From Kaistia sp. 32K (lineage in GTDB: Bacteria > Pseudomonadota > Alphaproteobacteria > Rhizobiales > Kaistiaceae): a stretch of 64,000 nucleotides of DNA. The position numbers were made by a program, and so were the translations under genes. Below, in pieces: positions 41,991 through 49,869 of the stretch. Location of the stretch: assembly GCF_016629525.1 (NCBI RefSeq), contig NZ_AP024269.1, positions 2,976,001 to 3,040,000 on the forward strand. The letters are read 5' to 3'. Under the pieces are notes generated by a model. It saw only the letters and a program-made list of their open reading frames with translations, made no database searches and was not told the origin of the DNA. The first letter of the stretch is position 1. The number at the start of each line of letters is the position of its first letter.

Positions 41991-42377
41991 CGGAACATGA
42001 CGCCCGCGCGCCTCGGCGGCGGACTGCGGCAGCGATGTCCAGCGATCGCATGACGATCGCGCTGCCCCAAAAGGCCTCGCGCGGGCCCCTCGCCGCCCCT
42101 CGGCCGCGATTATTCACAATTTCCTAACCATGATGTGGCGGCGCGAACACAGCCGCTTCACAAAGCCTGCATTTCCGCCATTTCGGTGAACCACCCCGGG
42201 CGCCATTGTCCACGCCGGGGAGACAATCGCCCAAGGTCAAATGGTTAATCGTTCATTAAACCAAAGCTTAAATTGCAATTATAATTCGACGAGAAGTCGA
42301 TTAGAAACATCGCACTTGGCTTAGATCCGAGTAAAAGTCTATATGGCATAGTCTTCCTCAGACAAGAGGACGGTTTT
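41991..42377. promoter_or_regulatory. Gene-free region upstream of the cysteine peptidase gene
   Basis: These 387 bp hold no gene. The right half is AT-rich and contains the full CtrA-type box at 42245-42259. CTAACCATG at about 42123 resembles a half-site. No clear -35/-10 pair was found. Confidence 0.45.
42245..42259. promoter_or_regulatory. Full CtrA-type box TTAA-N7-TTAA
   Basis: TTAA (42245-42248), exactly 7 nt, TTAA (42256-42259), followed by ACC. This is the canonical binding pattern of the cell-cycle regulator CtrA in alphaproteobacteria. It lies 119 bp before the start of the transglutaminase-like cysteine peptidase gene. Confidence 0.55.
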
Positions 42378-42992
42378 ATGTCGTTTGTACGCGTATCGAG
42401 TTGCATTGCCGGGCTTGCCCTGGTCCTCGGCCTGGTGGCGAGCGCCGCCGCGCAGGAACACCCCGCCTTCATGCGGGTGACGGGGAAGACCAGCCAGCCG
42501 GTCGGGCATCACGAGCTCTGCTCGCGGATGCCGGTCGAATGCAACGAGACCACGCGCGACACGACCCCGATGCACCTCACGGTGACACGGTGGAACGAGC
42601 TGATCGCCGTCAACGACAACGTCAATACTGCGATCGAGCCTGTAACGGACCTCGAACTCTATGGTCGCGAGGAATACTGGAACTATCCGGACGAAGGTAA
42701 AGGCGACTGCGAAGACTTCGTCCTGTTGAAGCGTCGCGAGTTGATGGAGCGCGGCTGGCCGGCAGGCGCCGTTCTGATCACCGTCGTCCGCCAGACCAAT
42801 GGCGAAGGCCACGCCGTTCTCACCGTCCGCACCGATCGCGGCGACCTCGTGCTCGACAATCTCGAGCCGAAGATCAAGCTCTGGGGCGAGACCGAATACC
42901 AGTTCGTCAAGCGCCAGTCGGACCGCAACAGCGGCCGCTGGGTCTCGATCGACGACGACCGCCCGACGCTGGTCGGCAGCATCCGCCGCTAG
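42378..42992 (+). CDS. Transglutaminase-like cysteine peptidase (BTLCP, DUF920)
   Basis: The protein is 204 aa with a signal peptide ending near SAAAQ (about residue 26), so it acts in the periplasm. The catalytic triad of the BTLCP family is visible: Cys111 in KGDCEDFVLLKR, His145 in GEGHAVLTV and Asp160 in LVLDNLEP. The family includes LapG, which cleaves surface adhesins under c-di-GMP control. Here no LapA- or LapD-type gene is adjacent, and the N-terminal HELCSRMPVEC pattern is that of the stand-alone rhizobial group. AAGAGGA precedes the ATG. Confidence 0.9.
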   Translation: MSFVRVSSCIAGLALVLGLVASAAAQEHPAFMRVTGKTSQPVGHHELCSRMPVECNETTRDTTPMHLTVTRWNELIAVNDNVNTAIEPVTDLELYGREEYWNYPDEGKGDCEDFVLLKRRELMERGWPAGAVLITVVRQTNGEGHAVLTVRTDRGDLVLDNLEPKIKLWGETEYQFVKRQSDRNSGRWVSIDDDRPTLVGSIRR

Positions 42993-43078
42993 GAGCGGGC
43001 GCCTCTCCCTCGGGGAGGCTGGATGGATGCTGACGGAGCGCATCCTGCGCCCTCCGTTTCGGGCCTACATCATGAGCG

Positions 43079-43136
43079 TTTCCTGGACCCTCCTTCGCGG
43101 CCCGGCTTTGCCGGGCACCTCAGGATGATGGTCGAG
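43079..43136 (-). repeat. Family B palindromic repeat, copy 1
   Basis: It contains TCCTGGACCCTCCTTCG, the hairpin CCCGGC-TTT-GCCGGG, and CACCTCAGGATGATGG, the shared family B order. Confidence 0.8.
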
Positions 43137-43307
43137 AGTTTGCAAATGCGGTCCGGAAGAAAGACACGGTCGCCGATCGACCGGCTACGCGCCACCTCAT
43201 CCCCGATATCCAGTCCGGAGCTCGAAACTGAGGTCTGGCTGGAAGCTTCGGCTAGCGGGCATCCGTCCGAAGCCCTGAGCCTCCCAGGCCGATCCACCAG
43301 CCTCCGC

Positions 43308-43358
43308 CATCATCCTGAGGTGCTTCGCGTCAGCGAAGCCTCGAAGGAGGCTCCAGCG
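43308..43358 (+). repeat. Family B palindromic repeat, copy 2
   Basis: It reads in the opposite direction to copy 1: CCATCATCCTGAGGTGCTTC, the hairpin GCTTCGC-GTCA-GCGAAGC in the centre, then CTCGAAGGAGGCTCCAG. Confidence 0.8.
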
Positions 43359-43400
43359 AGGCACTCCGGTTTGCCGACGAGATCCGCCCCATCAGACGTA

Positions 43401-43457
43401 TTTCCTGGACCCTCCTTCGAGGCCCGGCTTCGCCGGGCACCTCAGGATCATGGTCGA
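43401..43457 (-). repeat. Family B palindromic repeat, copy 3
   Basis: It has the same orientation as copy 1: TTTCCTGGACCCTCCTTCGA, the stem GCCCGGC-TTC-GCCGGGC, then ACCTCAGGATCATGG. Confidence 0.8.
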
Positions 43458-43497
43458 GTGTTGGAAATGCAGTCCGAACTCTGGCCGGCCGAACCGA

Positions 43498-44028
43498 TCA
43501 ATCGACCCGGCGCAGGCCTGCTGCATAACGGCGCCAGTTGGCGACATAGTGGTCGGCGCCGGCGCGGAGTTTTGCGAACACCGTCTCGTCGAGCGCGCGG
43601 ATGACCTTGGCCGGCATGCCGACGACGAGCGATCCGTCTGGAATGACCTTGCCCTCCGGCACCAGCGCGCCGGCGCCGATGACGCAGTTGGAACCGATGC
43701 GGGCGCCGTTCATGACGGTCGCGCCCATGCCGATCAGGCTGTTGTCGCCGATCACGCAGCCATGCAGGATGGCGCGATGGCCGATCGTGCAGCCCTCCCC
43801 GATCTCGAGGGGGAAGCCCATGTCGGTGTGGAGCACGCAATGCTCCTGGATGTTCGAGCGCGCGCCGACCGTGATGCGCTCATTGTCGCCGCGGAGCACC
43901 GCGCCGAACCAGATGCCGACCTCGTCGCCGAGCGTCACCTTGCCGATCAGCGTCGCGTCGGGCGCGACCCAGTGGCGATCGGCGGGCGGGAGTTCCGGCG
44001 AGATGCCGTCGAGGGCGTAGATGGCCAT
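43498..44028 (-). CDS. Gamma-carbonic anhydrase-family protein (left-handed beta-helix)
   Basis: The protein is 176 aa built from hexapeptide repeats ([54 protein letters not shown]). The putative metal His residues lie in QEHCVLH and GHRAILHG, as in the YrdA/PaaY and CaiE groups. Carbonic anhydrase activity is not certain for this group. It converges on the repeat-filled gap. Confidence 0.9.
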   Translation of the reverse strand: MAIYALDGISPELPPADRHWVAPDATLIGKVTLGDEVGIWFGAVLRGDNERITVGARSNIQEHCVLHTDMGFPLEIGEGCTIGHRAILHGCVIGDNSLIGMGATVMNGARIGSNCVIGAGALVPEGKVIPDGSLVVGMPAKVIRALDETVFAKLRAGADHYVANWRRYAAGLRRVD

Positions 44029-44304
44029 GGCGGATCCAGTTCGTCAGCGCGAGGGTGGCCGGTCCCGGCTGAGCGCCGCCGCGACCCGGGGTCGCCGGAC
44101 GCGATCCGCGTCCGCTCCGGAGCGTCGCATCGCTTCAAGGAAACGACGGAACGCCCGATTGTCTGTCTTGTCGCGTCTTCGTCCGCGCGAACCGGTATCC
44201 GCTTCGCTCGAAACGCTGTCGCGGCACCCACGATCGGCGCTCGCCGGGAGCCGGCGCCAATCATGGCTACACCTCGGGAGACCGGGGCCTCCCGCGCGGA
44301 AAAC

Positions 44305-44526
44305 TCAGGCTTCCTCGAGATCGATGTCGAGAATGGCCATGGTGAAGTTGTAGGACAGTTCACCTTCCTCATCGTCCCGGAACAGGACGCCGACGAACTC
44401 GTCGCCGAAATAGACCTCGGCGGAATCGTCCTTGCGGGGACGCGGACGAATGGTGATGCCCTTCGAATTGAAGCGGCGCTGGAAGAAGCTCTCGAGCTTC
44501 TGGACCTCTTTGCGATCCAATTTCAT
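44305..44526 (-). CDS. DUF3126-family protein
   Basis: The protein is 73 aa: a basic N-terminal helix (DRKEVQKLESFFQRRF) and RPRPRKDDSAEVYFGDEFVG, VLFRDDEEGELSYNFTMAIL, DIDLEEA. This is the conserved short alphaproteobacterial family DUF3126. The ATG at 44526 has CAGGAG immediately in front, which is unusually close; a longer form from an upstream start is possible. Function unknown. Confidence 0.85.
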   Translation of the reverse strand: MKLDRKEVQKLESFFQRRFNSKGITIRPRPRKDDSAEVYFGDEFVGVLFRDDEEGELSYNFTMAILDIDLEEA

Positions 44527-44636
44527 CTCCTGATCAACGGGGAACAACAGGGCATTGCCATGGCGCATCCGCGCCACGGCCCGTCGCATCGCCGCCCCGA
44601 GCGGCGCCGCCACAGCCCACGAAAAGTCGTCTGGTA

Positions 44637-45461
44637 TTATGCCTGATCCGGCAGGATCTGGTCCATCATCCGCGACGGCTCGGCGCAGGGCGCCTTGCCG
44701 ACCACCCGCGCCGGGACACCGGCGACCGTCGTGTTCGGCGGAACCGAATGCAGCACGACCGAGCCGGCGGCGACGCGCGAGCAGGGTCCGATCTCGATAT
44801 TGCCGAGAATCTTGGCGCCGGCGCCGATGAGGACGCCGTGGCGGACCTTCGGATGGCGGTCGCCGGTTTCCTTGCCGGTGCCGCCGAGGGTCACGCCCTG
44901 CAGCAGCGAGACGTCATCCTCGATCTCGGCGGTTTCGCCGACGACGAGGCCGGTGGCGTGGTCGAGGAAGATGCCCTTGCCCATCGGCACGGCCGGATTG
45001 ATGTCGACCTGGAACACCGACGAGGAACGGCTCTGCAAGTAATAGGCGAAATCGCGCCGGCCCTGACGCCAGAGCCAGTTGGCCAGGCGATGGGTCTCGA
45101 TGGCGTGGAAGCCCTTGAAATAGAGCACCGGCTCGATGGCGCGGTTGCAGGCGGGATCGCGGTCGTAGACAGCCTGGATGTCGACCCGGACCGCGCTGGC
45201 GATCTCCGGCTCCGACGCAAAGGCTTCGGCGAAGGCCTGGCGGATGAACTCCGCCGGCAGGTCGGCGTGATGCAGGCGCTCGGCGATCCGGTGCGCGACC
45301 GCGTCTTCAAGGCGCGTCTGCGAGAGAATGGTGGCGTAGACGAAGCTGGCGAGCGCCGGCTCGACGCGCAGGATCTCCTCGGCCTCGACCCGCATCTCGG
45401 ACCAGAGCGGATCGAAGCTGGCGACCCCTTCACCGACGACGCGGGAATTAACAGCTGACAT
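44637..45461 (-). CDS. cysE: Serine O-acetyltransferase
   Basis: The protein is 274 aa. An N-terminal helical domain (about 1-150) precedes the left-handed beta-helix with GIFLDHATGLVVGETAEIED (catalytic His-Asp region) and GVTLGGTGKETGDRHPKV, HGVLIGAGAKILGNIEIG. It makes O-acetylserine for cysteine synthesis. AAGGAG 6 nt ahead fixes the ATG at 45461. DUF3126 follows 110 bp downstream on the same strand. Confidence 0.95.
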   Translation of the reverse strand: MSAVNSRVVGEGVASFDPLWSEMRVEAEEILRVEPALASFVYATILSQTRLEDAVAHRIAERLHHADLPAEFIRQAFAEAFASEPEIASAVRVDIQAVYDRDPACNRAIEPVLYFKGFHAIETHRLANWLWRQGRRDFAYYLQSRSSSVFQVDINPAVPMGKGIFLDHATGLVVGETAEIEDDVSLLQGVTLGGTGKETGDRHPKVRHGVLIGAGAKILGNIEIGPCSRVAAGSVVLHSVPPNTTVAGVPARVVGKAPCAEPSRMMDQILPDQA

Positions 45462-45739
45462 AGACCACTCCTTCGCTGCCAAGCATCGCCGCAGCCATTT
45501 TCGATCGGCACCCTAACATGGTGCCGGATGCCGCAAAACCGGCACCCTTGAGTAAATAATGCTCCGAGCCGCTTCCGGCGACGGGGAGCGGCAAAGGTCG
45601 AAGACATATCGGCCGGAGGTGAAAATGCAACGGAAATCAAAACAGCTCCCCGGCAAAGCCGTGCGGAACGCCGCCGTGGGCTGAATCAATCTCTGCGCGA
45701 TCCCCTTCAAGTCCTTGAAAACGCGTCGCTTCCCGCCGC

Positions 45740-46498
45740 TCAGCTCAGGCCGCGCCTGGCCAGAAATTCCAGCACGCCGGCCTTGTAGACCTTGTCACCG
45801 ACGGCGAGCATGTGGTCCCGCTTCGGGATGTCGAGCACCTCGGCGCCGGGGATGATGGCCGCGAGATCGGCGGCGGAGCCGGCCAATTCGTCGCGCTCGC
45901 CGACGGCGATCAGGACGGGCACATGCAGCGTCGCGAGGTCGTCGGCCGAGATTGGCTGGCGGGTCGCCTTCATGCAGGCGGCGAGCGCGACGCGGTCGCT
46001 GCCGGTCTGCTCGGCGAACTTGCGGAACATCTGGCCGATCGGATCGGTGATCGTCTCGGGGTGGTCCGTCTGCAGCGCGTCGACCACCGGCTCCCAGGGG
46101 CCGATGCCGGTAACGATGCCGTAGCCGAGGCCCCCGAGGACGATCGCCTTCACCATCTCCGGATGCGTCAGCGCCAGGAAGGCGGTGATGCGGGCGCCCA
46201 TCGAGTAGCCCATGACATCGGCCTTCGCGATGCCGAGATGCTTCAGGAGGTTGCGCGCGTCCTCCGCCATGGCGGCGATGCGGTAGGCGGAGACGTCGTG
46301 CGGCTTGTCGCTGGCGCCATGGCCGCGATTGTCGAAAGCGATGACCCGGCGGCCGGCCTTGACCAGCGTGTCGACCCAGCCCGGATTGACCCAGTTGACC
46401 CTGGCGCTCGACCCGAAACCGTGGATGAGGAGGATGGGCGGGCCCTCGCCTTCATCCAGATAGGCCAGGGAGACGCCGTTCGATTGGAAATTTTGCAT
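45740..46498 (-). CDS. Alpha/beta-fold hydrolase
   Basis: The protein is 252 aa. It shows the oxyanion motif LIHGFGSS, nucleophile elbow VMGYSMGARI (Ser at about 98), acid in VGERDELAG and His in KRDHMLAVGD. The FDNRGHGASDKP segment is typical of esterase and C-C hydrolase members. Substrate unknown. The ATG at 46498 is chosen over the longer frame. It is divergent from the zinc-finger gene. Confidence 0.88.
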   Translation of the reverse strand: MQNFQSNGVSLAYLDEGEGPPILLIHGFGSSARVNWVNPGWVDTLVKAGRRVIAFDNRGHGASDKPHDVSAYRIAAMAEDARNLLKHLGIAKADVMGYSMGARITAFLALTHPEMVKAIVLGGLGYGIVTGIGPWEPVVDALQTDHPETITDPIGQMFRKFAEQTGSDRVALAACMKATRQPISADDLATLHVPVLIAVGERDELAGSAADLAAIIPGAEVLDIPKRDHMLAVGDKVYKAGVLEFLARRGLS

Positions 46499-46650
46499 GG
46501 GGAGATCCGCGATCGATGTCCCGCCCTTATGACGGATCGGGCCGACCGCGCCAAGGTGTCGCCACGACACACCTCTCGCCACCCTGTTCATCCCGCGCCT
46601 GCGACGCTATGGTCCGGCCAATTGCTGCTTCGAACCGACGGACCCGCGCC

Positions 46651-46899
46651 ATGGCCGCCCATGTGATCCCCCATTTCCACAATGATTCCGGTGTCGAGAC
46701 GATTGAAATCGGCGTGAAGGAATTCATGTGTGTCGGCGCCAAGCCGCCCTTCGACCATCCGCACATCTATATCGACATGGGCGAGGACTCGGAGAAGGTC
46801 TGCTCCTACTGCTCGACCCTCTACCGCTTCAATCCGCGCCTGCACGGCCCCGAGACGCTGCCGCCGGGCCATCTCTACGTCGAGCCCGTCGCGGCCTGA
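46651..46899 (+). CDS. CHCC-type zinc-finger domain protein (zf-CHCC, NDUFS6-like)
   Basis: The protein is 82 aa. The ligands follow the CHCC pattern: Cys27 in FMCVGAKPP, His in FDHPHIYIDMG, and Cys-x2-Cys in VCSYCSTLYRF. The family corresponds to the short zinc-binding protein related to complex I subunit NDUFS6 in alphaproteobacteria. It sits 10 bp before the FAD monooxygenase gene on the same strand. Confidence 0.9.
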   Translation: MAAHVIPHFHNDSGVETIEIGVKEFMCVGAKPPFDHPHIYIDMGEDSEKVCSYCSTLYRFNPRLHGPETLPPGHLYVEPVAA

Positions 46900-46909
46900 G
46901 CCGCTTTCG

Positions 46910-48097
46910 ATGAGGCCTCTCCGCGTCGGAATTGCGGGCGCGGGCATTGCGGGCCTGACGACTGCCCTCGCTCTTGCTCATCGCGGCATCGGCTCGACCG
47001 TGTTCGAGCGCGCGGCGAAGCTTTCGGAAGTCGGCGCCGGCCTGCAGGTATCGCCGAATGCCGGCCGCATCCTCGAGGGGCTCGGCCTGACCGCCGCCCT
47101 CGACCGCGCCGCGGTGCTGCCGGAAGCGATCGACATGCGTTCCGGCCGCACCGGCGAGCCGATCGTCACCCTGCCGCTCGGCGAGAGAGCGCGCGCCGCC
47201 TATGGCGCGCCCTATCGCCTCGTCCATCGCGCCGATCTGCAGGCGCTGCTGCTCGAAGCCGTCGACGCCGATCCCCGCATCACGCTGAAGCTCGGCGCAG
47301 AAGTGACCGGTTCCCGCCAGTCCGCCGAGGCGGCGACGCTGGTGGTGGACGGCGCGGCGCATGAATTCGATTGCCTCGTCGCCGGCGACGGCGTCCGCTC
47401 GACGCTGCGCAGCGCCGTCCCCGGTGCTGCGCCGTTCAAGCCCTCGGGTCGCACCGCCTGGCGCACGACGATCCCGATCGGCATCGCCCCGCGCGACTTG
47501 CCGCATCAGCGCACCACCGTGCTCCTGAACCGCGCCGCGCATGTCGTGATCTATCCGGTGCGCGGCGGCCGGCTGATCAACGTCATCGTCGTGATCGAGG
47601 AAGACTGGGACGGGCCGGAATGGAGCGCGCCGGGCGACGCCGCCGTGCTGCGCCGCCGCTTCGACGCCGACAGCACGCGCTTCGTCAGCCGCTTCACCGG
47701 CCTCGACCTGCAATGGACGCGCTGGTGCCTAACCGAGGTCGACCCGCGCGGCAGCTGGGTCGACGGCCGGATTGCGCTGATCGGCGACGCGGCGCACGCC
47801 ATGGTGCCATTCCTCGCCCAGGGCGCCGCCATGGCGATCGAGGACGCCGACGCGCTGGCGACCGTGATCGCGACCGCCGGGAACAGCGTCCCCGAGGCGC
47901 TCCGCCGCTACGAGGCGATCCGCCGCCCGCGCGCCACGCGCGTCTGGAAGACGGCCCGGCAGGCGGGGCAGATCTATCATCTCGGCGGCCCGATGGCGGT
48001 CGCCCGCGACATGACCATGACCGCGCTCGGCGGCGCCAGCCTGCTCAAGCGCTACGACTGGATCTATGGCTGGCAGCCGGGCCAGGACGCAGCCTGA
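46910..48097 (+). CDS. FAD-dependent aromatic-type monooxygenase (UbiH/salicylate hydroxylase family)
   Basis: The protein is 395 aa. It has the N-terminal FAD fold GIAGAGIAGLTTALALAHRG, the second motif LVAGDGVRSTLR (DG) and the third GDAAHAMVPFLAQGAAMAIE. The family hydroxylates aromatic rings with NAD(P)H; the substrate is unknown. It ends against a family A-like repeat and converges with the diguanylate cyclase. Confidence 0.9.
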   Translation: MRPLRVGIAGAGIAGLTTALALAHRGIGSTVFERAAKLSEVGAGLQVSPNAGRILEGLGLTAALDRAAVLPEAIDMRSGRTGEPIVTLPLGERARAAYGAPYRLVHRADLQALLLEAVDADPRITLKLGAEVTGSRQSAEAATLVVDGAAHEFDCLVAGDGVRSTLRSAVPGAAPFKPSGRTAWRTTIPIGIAPRDLPHQRTTVLLNRAAHVVIYPVRGGRLINVIVVIEEDWDGPEWSAPGDAAVLRRRFDADSTRFVSRFTGLDLQWTRWCLTEVDPRGSWVDGRIALIGDAAHAMVPFLAQGAAMAIEDADALATVIATAGNSVPEALRRYEAIRRPRATRVWKTARQAGQIYHLGGPMAVARDMTMTALGGASLLKRYDWIYGWQPGQDAA

Positions 48098-48106
48098 AGG
48101 GCGCCG

Positions 48107-48238
48107 CCCCTTCACCTCTCCCATGGGGAGAGGTCGGAGCGAAGCTCCGGGTGAGGGGTTGGGAATTCTCCGGTGAGGCCGCAACCCCTCACCCGCCGGC
48201 CTTCGGCCGTCGACCTCTCCCTGTGGGAGAGGTGAAGC
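48107..48238. repeat. Palindromic intergenic repeat related to family A
   Basis: CCCTTCACCTCTCCC at the left and GGGAGAGGTGAAG at the right are inverted arms. Inner segments GTGAGGGGTT and AACCCCTCAC form a second inverted pair. It fills the gap between the convergent monooxygenase and diguanylate cyclase genes. Confidence 0.7.
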
Positions 48239-48281
48239 CGGGCCTCCCCTCCTCAACAAGAGGCAGCCGAGGATCAAGGCC

Positions 48282-49739
48282 TCACCCCGTGGCGGCGGCC
48301 GCGGCGCGCGGCGGCGGGGCGTGGCAGACGATGCGGTTGCGTCCCCTCGCCTTCGCCTGGTAGAGCGCCGCGTCGGCGAGCGGCAGCATCTCGATCACGC
48401 CGCCGCTCGGATAGCGCACCCGGTGGACGATGCCGATGCTGATCGTCGTCCGGAGCGCCGGACCGGCGCCGGCCGGGATCAGCAGCCGCTCGATGACATG
48501 GCGCAGCCGCTCGGCCATGGCGATCGCGTCCTGCCGTGTGATATCCGGCAAGGTGACGGCGAACTCCTCGCCGCCGATCCGGCCGAACAGGTCGTTGCGG
48601 CGCAGTTCGCCGCCGATCGCATCAGTCACCGCGATCAGCACCGCGTCGCCGACGGCATGGCCGTGCAGATCGTTGACCTGCTTGAAGTGATCGATGTCGA
48701 TCATCAGCACGGCGACGCCCGAGAACAGATTGTATTGCGGGCGGGCCAGCAGCGCGCCGCTGCGCTCGAGAAAGGCGCGTCGCGCCAGGATGTTGGTCAG
48801 GCCGTCCATGCTGACGGCGTGGTCGAGCCGCTTGAGCAGCCGCCGCTGCGCCACCGTGATCGTCGTCACCGTCAGCGGCCCGAGCGCCACCAGCGTGATG
48901 CCGAGGCGGAACGAGGTGCTGCGGTCGAAGACGTCGAGGCTCGTCGGCAGGAACAAGAGGCCGGCGACTTCCGCCGACAGCATCGCCAGGCTCGACAGCA
49001 TGACGATGATGCTCATCGGGAACAGGCCGTAGGTAAGCGAGCACCAGAGGAGCGCGGGAACCGGAAAGGCGATCGCGCCGGGGCCGCCGATGGCGATGGA
49101 GGCTGCGACGGAAAGGCAGAGCGCCGCGATCGGCATCGTCGTCGACGCCTCGGGCACGACGTCGCGCAGCCATCGCCCGAAAGCCTGCACGTCGAACGGC
49201 GTCGGCGCGGTCAGGAGCACCGGCAGCACGACGACGTAATTGCCGAGCTCCGAGATGAACCAGAAGACCAGGCCGGTGCGCAGCGTCGGATCGATGGTGA
49301 GCCCGGCGCCGACCAGCGCCGAGGCGGCGGCGGCGGCAACGGAGATCAGCAGCATGTGCAGGACGGAGAGCGGCCGCTGCAGCGCGCGATCCTCCGGATC
49401 GAGCCGCAGGAACAAGACAAAACCGGTCACGACGCCGGCCAAATTGGCGCCCGTCAGCCAGAGATTGGTGACGAGGGCGTCGCCGCTGACATAGCCGGCG
49501 GCGAGATAGCCTGTGATCGCCCCGACCCAGCCTGGCCAGCCGGCCAGCCCCGGCCGGAGCACGAAGAGGCCGAGCAGCACGGCATTGGCCGGCCAGAGCG
49601 CCGCCAGGAAGCCGAGCGGCCGCGTGTAGATACCGAAAAGCGATATGCCGAAGACGACCGCCGCGACGACGCAGGCAGCCCCGAGACCTGGCGCGAACGT
49701 CCGCGCCAACTCCTTCATGCCTCCGGTCGATTCGCTCAT
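48282..49739 (-). CDS. Membrane diguanylate cyclase with MASE1-type sensor (GGEEF)
   Basis: The protein is 485 aa. Residues about 15-300 form eight or more TM helices of the MASE1 type (start FAPGLGAACVVAAVVFG, LAALWPANAVLLGLFVLRPG). The GGDEF domain has ARRAFLERSG, MIDIDHFKQVNDLHGHAVGD and the active site GGEEF at 389-393. An inhibitory I-site R380-R-N-D383 lies five residues ahead. It should make c-di-GMP, which could activate the PilZ domain of BcsA. Confidence 0.92.
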   Translation of the reverse strand: MSESTGGMKELARTFAPGLGAACVVAAVVFGISLFGIYTRPLGFLAALWPANAVLLGLFVLRPGLAGWPGWVGAITGYLAAGYVSGDALVTNLWLTGANLAGVVTGFVLFLRLDPEDRALQRPLSVLHMLLISVAAAAASALVGAGLTIDPTLRTGLVFWFISELGNYVVVLPVLLTAPTPFDVQAFGRWLRDVVPEASTTMPIAALCLSVAASIAIGGPGAIAFPVPALLWCSLTYGLFPMSIIVMLSSLAMLSAEVAGLLFLPTSLDVFDRSTSFRLGITLVALGPLTVTTITVAQRRLLKRLDHAVSMDGLTNILARRAFLERSGALLARPQYNLFSGVAVLMIDIDHFKQVNDLHGHAVGDAVLIAVTDAIGGELRRNDLFGRIGGEEFAVTLPDITRQDAIAMAERLRHVIERLLIPAGAGPALRTTISIGIVHRVRYPSGGVIEMLPLADAALYQAKARGRNRIVCHAPPPRAAAAATG

Positions 49740-49869
49740 GCCGTTCTACCTGGATCGATACATGGCAACTCGTACCAATGCGTCAGGGACGGCCATCGAG
49801 GCCCGCCAGCTGGCGCGCACGCTATGGATGTAACTGCGTCGGGTCAACCACCGAACGCATGTCCTGCGA

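Larger units (their letters stand above)
42993..43497. other. 505-bp intergenic region carrying three family B repeats
   Basis: No supported gene lies between the cysteine peptidase and the gamma-carbonic anhydrase gene, which converge. The stretch consists largely of three copies of the family B palindromic element (listed separately) in alternating orientation, with unique spacer between them. Confidence 0.7.

Noticed and set aside
44021..44372. Overlapping ORFs on both strands between gamma-carbonic anhydrase and DUF3126
   Set aside because: Arg/Ser/Pro-rich in both readings and overlapping real genes at the ends; no support for translation.
45513..45710. Small minus-strand ORF between cysE and the alpha/beta hydrolase
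   Set aside because: No ribosome site, signal peptide or recognisable domain; the 278-bp gap shows nothing else I can support.
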